Assembly (NCBI GenBank): GCA_937891215.1
Contig: CALAEU010000324.1
Coordinates: 1 to 7,033 of the forward strand
Direction of reading: 5' to 3'
From: an uncultured Clostridia bacterium
Lineage (GTDB): Bacteria > Bacillota_A > Clostridia > Oscillospirales > Acutalibacteraceae
DNA length: 7,033 bases
Part shown: positions 6,034 through 7,033 of the stretch, piece after piece
Layout: each line of letters begins with the position of its first letter
Position numbering within the stretch: position 1 is the first letter of the stretch
The notes under the pieces: generated by a model
Seen by the model: the letters and a program-made list of their open reading frames with translations, nothing else
Told to the model about the DNA's origin: nothing
The model's database searches: none
Made by a program: the position numbers and the translations under genes

Positions 6034-6069
6034 AAAAAGATTGTTACAACTACTGTAACAATCCTTTTT
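6034..6069 (-). terminator. Terminator downstream of the right-edge gene
   Basis: The minus-strand transcript forms a perfect 10-bp stem (GATTGTTACA / TGTAACAATC, 6039-6063) with a 5-base loop, followed by TTTTT (6034-6038). It starts a few bases after the TGA stop at 6073-6075. The flanking A/T runs are nearly symmetric apart from one bulged base. Confidence 0.85.
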
Positions 6070-6072
6070 AAT

Positions 6073-7033
6073 TCACATCAAAAGATTTTCAATTTCAACC
6101 TTTGCATTTTCTGTTGTATTCCCACCAAAACAATATGAATAAGAATATAATGAAATCCCAGCAAACGAATCACTTAATTCAAGGTAGTTATATTGTCGTG
6201 ATAAAATATCACTATTTTCTTTCCATTCACTCTTTCCACTACCCGCATTTTCATCTACTACACCGCATTTATAAACTGCAAGACCAAAATAAAGGTCTAC
6301 AGTTTTATTTATATCGAGATTTAACCAGTCATTCACTGTTTTCTCAAACGGCATAGTTTCATTTTCAAAACCATAATAGACCTGTGGCATTATATAATCT
6401 ACAAAACCTTCTTCCTGGCACCACAACTTTACATCTGCATATATTTTTTCATTTTTCTTAAAACTTGCGGATGGACTGACACCAAACTGTAATTTCTCGT
6501 CATAACTTTTAACAAGATTATAAACTGATGATATGAGGGAAGAAATATTATTTTTACGCCATTCTTCCAAAGTAAAAGTATTCAACAACAAGCGAATATA
6601 CTCAACATTGTTTGTGTGTCCCGCATAGTCAATATTACCCGTACGAATTTTCACGGTATCAATCAACTTGCCATCGCCAGTCAAAGGCGTCCATTCCATT
6701 TCGATTAAAGGACGAACAACCCGCACTTCACTGCCAATTCCCACAGCGTCCAAACGGCGAATGCGTCCACTTTCCACGTCAACAGCACAAACTTCGGTGC
6801 GAGCATTTAACACAATCACACCGTCTTGATTTTTCACGCAAACGTCGACGTTCATGCGAGCCATGGATTTAGTCGAGATGAAACAACTAACTTTAACTTT
6901 TTCGTTCCACTTCACCGCTTCCAAAAATTTAACGTGATTTTTTGAAAAAACCAACACTGCCCCGTAATCACGACGCATCTTAAAACCGTTGATGTCGATT
7001 TTGTCCAAAGTTACGGTAACGGCATCTTCCACC
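6073..7033 (-). CDS. Chimeric open frame: acyl-ACP thioesterase N-terminal part joined to C-terminal part of a GHL10/YngK-like glycosyl hydrolase (partial)
   Basis: The frame runs off the right edge, so its true start is unknown; 319 residues follow the first Met. Residues 1 to about 155 match an acyl-ACP thioesterase of the double hot-dog fold (releases fatty acids from ACP in the cytoplasm): a first hot-dog part ending RMNVDVCVKNQDGVIVLNA...VESGRIRRL, then the second-domain signature NIDYAGHTNNVEYIR with Asp135, His139, Asn141 and Asn142. From about 156-165 onward the protein instead matches the end of GHL10-type (YngK-like) glycosyl hydrolases: EEWRKNNISSLISSVYNLVK, LQFGVSP, VDYIMPQVYYGF and VDLYFGLAVYK. 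Neither part is complete: the thioesterase lacks the rest of its second hot-dog and the hydrolase lacks the larger N-terminal barrel half and any signal peptide. Base and codon use change at the same place. The 3' half (about 6073-6545) probably belongs to the resident genome; the 5' half probably does not. Confidence 0.75.
   Translation of the reverse strand, partial: VEDAVTVTLDKIDINGFKMRRDYGAVLVFSKNHVKFLEAVKWNEKVKVSCFISTKSMARMNVDVCVKNQDGVIVLNARTEVCAVDVESGRIRRLDAVGIGSEVRVVRPLIEMEWTPLTGDGKLIDTVKIRTGNIDYAGHTNNVEYIRLLLNTFTLEEWRKNNISSLISSVYNLVKSYDEKLQFGVSPSASFKKNEKIYADVKLWCQEEGFVDYIMPQVYYGFENETMPFEKTVNDWLNLDINKTVDLYFGLAVYKCGVVDENAGSGKSEWKENSDILSRQYNYLELSDSFAGISLYSYSYCFGGNTTENAKVEIENLLM
6540..6570. 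other. Probable chimera junction (assembly misjoin or recombination point)
   Basis: Domain identity, GC and codon use switch here. By hand count GC is about 32% over 6121-6540 and about 44% over 6601-7020. Leucine is TTG in 10 of 12 codons on the thioesterase side but 2 of 14 on the hydrolase side, and all 12 arginines on the thioesterase side are CGN. The residues at the join, LEEWRKNNI, are plausible in both families, so a short shared sequence may have caused the join. Confidence 0.7.

Noticed and set aside
6102..6872. Plus-strand open frames (6102-6356 and 6612-6872) opposite the right-edge gene
   Set aside because: Antisense to recognisable hydrolase and thioesterase sequence; low-complexity or basic products without ribosome binding sites.
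1..7033. Mobile element, CRISPR array, tRNA or rRNA, or a new defence system
   Set aside because: No transposase, integrase, spaced direct repeats, tRNA-like cloverleaf or clustered unknown genes were seen. Apart from the right-edge chimera the content is ordinary chromosomal.

Overview
The window looks like chromosome from a low-GC, endospore-forming member of the Clostridia, most likely a gut or rumen Ruminococcus/Oscillospiraceae-type bacterium. The grounds are a spoIIGA-sigE sporulation pair, AT-rich codon use, strong GGAGG-type ribosome binding sites, and a secreted wall hydrolase with a dockerin-like calcium-binding domain of the kind common in ruminococci. The genus is an inference.

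Layout, left to right. Positions 1-66 hold the last 21 codons of an unidentified plus-strand gene. It ends at a bidirectional hairpin terminator (106-138) shared with a small minus-strand gene of unknown function (145-411). Next, on the minus strand, comes the sporulation pair: spoIIGA (1214-2119), a membrane aspartic protease, and sigE (514-1233), the pro-sigma-E that it matures. The two reading frames overlap, and a strong terminator follows sigE; sigG, the usual next gene in Bacillus and many clostridia, is not there. Divergent from spoIIGA is nagA (2250-3410), N-acetylglucosamine-6-phosphate deacetylase, with a clear sigma-A promoter and ribosome binding site. nagA converges, through a shared symmetric terminator (3411-3453), on a large minus-strand gene (3454-5940) for an exported modular autolysin: signal peptide, dockerin, glucosaminidase split by a nested SH3-like domain, two FN3 domains, SH3 and a peptidoglycan-binding domain. 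Its promoter is readable (5981-6009), and a 9/9 Spo0A box lies just downstream of the predicted transcription start.

The right end (6073-7033) is one open frame that appears chimeric. Its C-terminal half matches the end of a GHL10/YngK-like glycosyl hydrolase and has the same AT-rich style as the rest of the window. Its N-terminal half is an acyl-ACP thioesterase with clearly higher GC, leucine almost always TTG and arginine always CGN. The switch falls near 6540-6570. An assembly misjoin, or less likely a recombination event, is the best explanation, so sequence to the right of about 6570 should not be assumed to belong to this organism.

Functionally, spoIIGA-sigE controls mother-cell gene expression in sporulation. 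The autolysin (probably together with the GHL10 protein) acts on the cell wall or other glycans, and NagA handles GlcNAc-6-phosphate, a product of amino-sugar uptake or wall recycling. No mobile element, CRISPR array, RNA gene or clearly new system is visible. The most notable points are the chimeric edge, the unusual architecture of the autolysin and its possible control by Spo0A.
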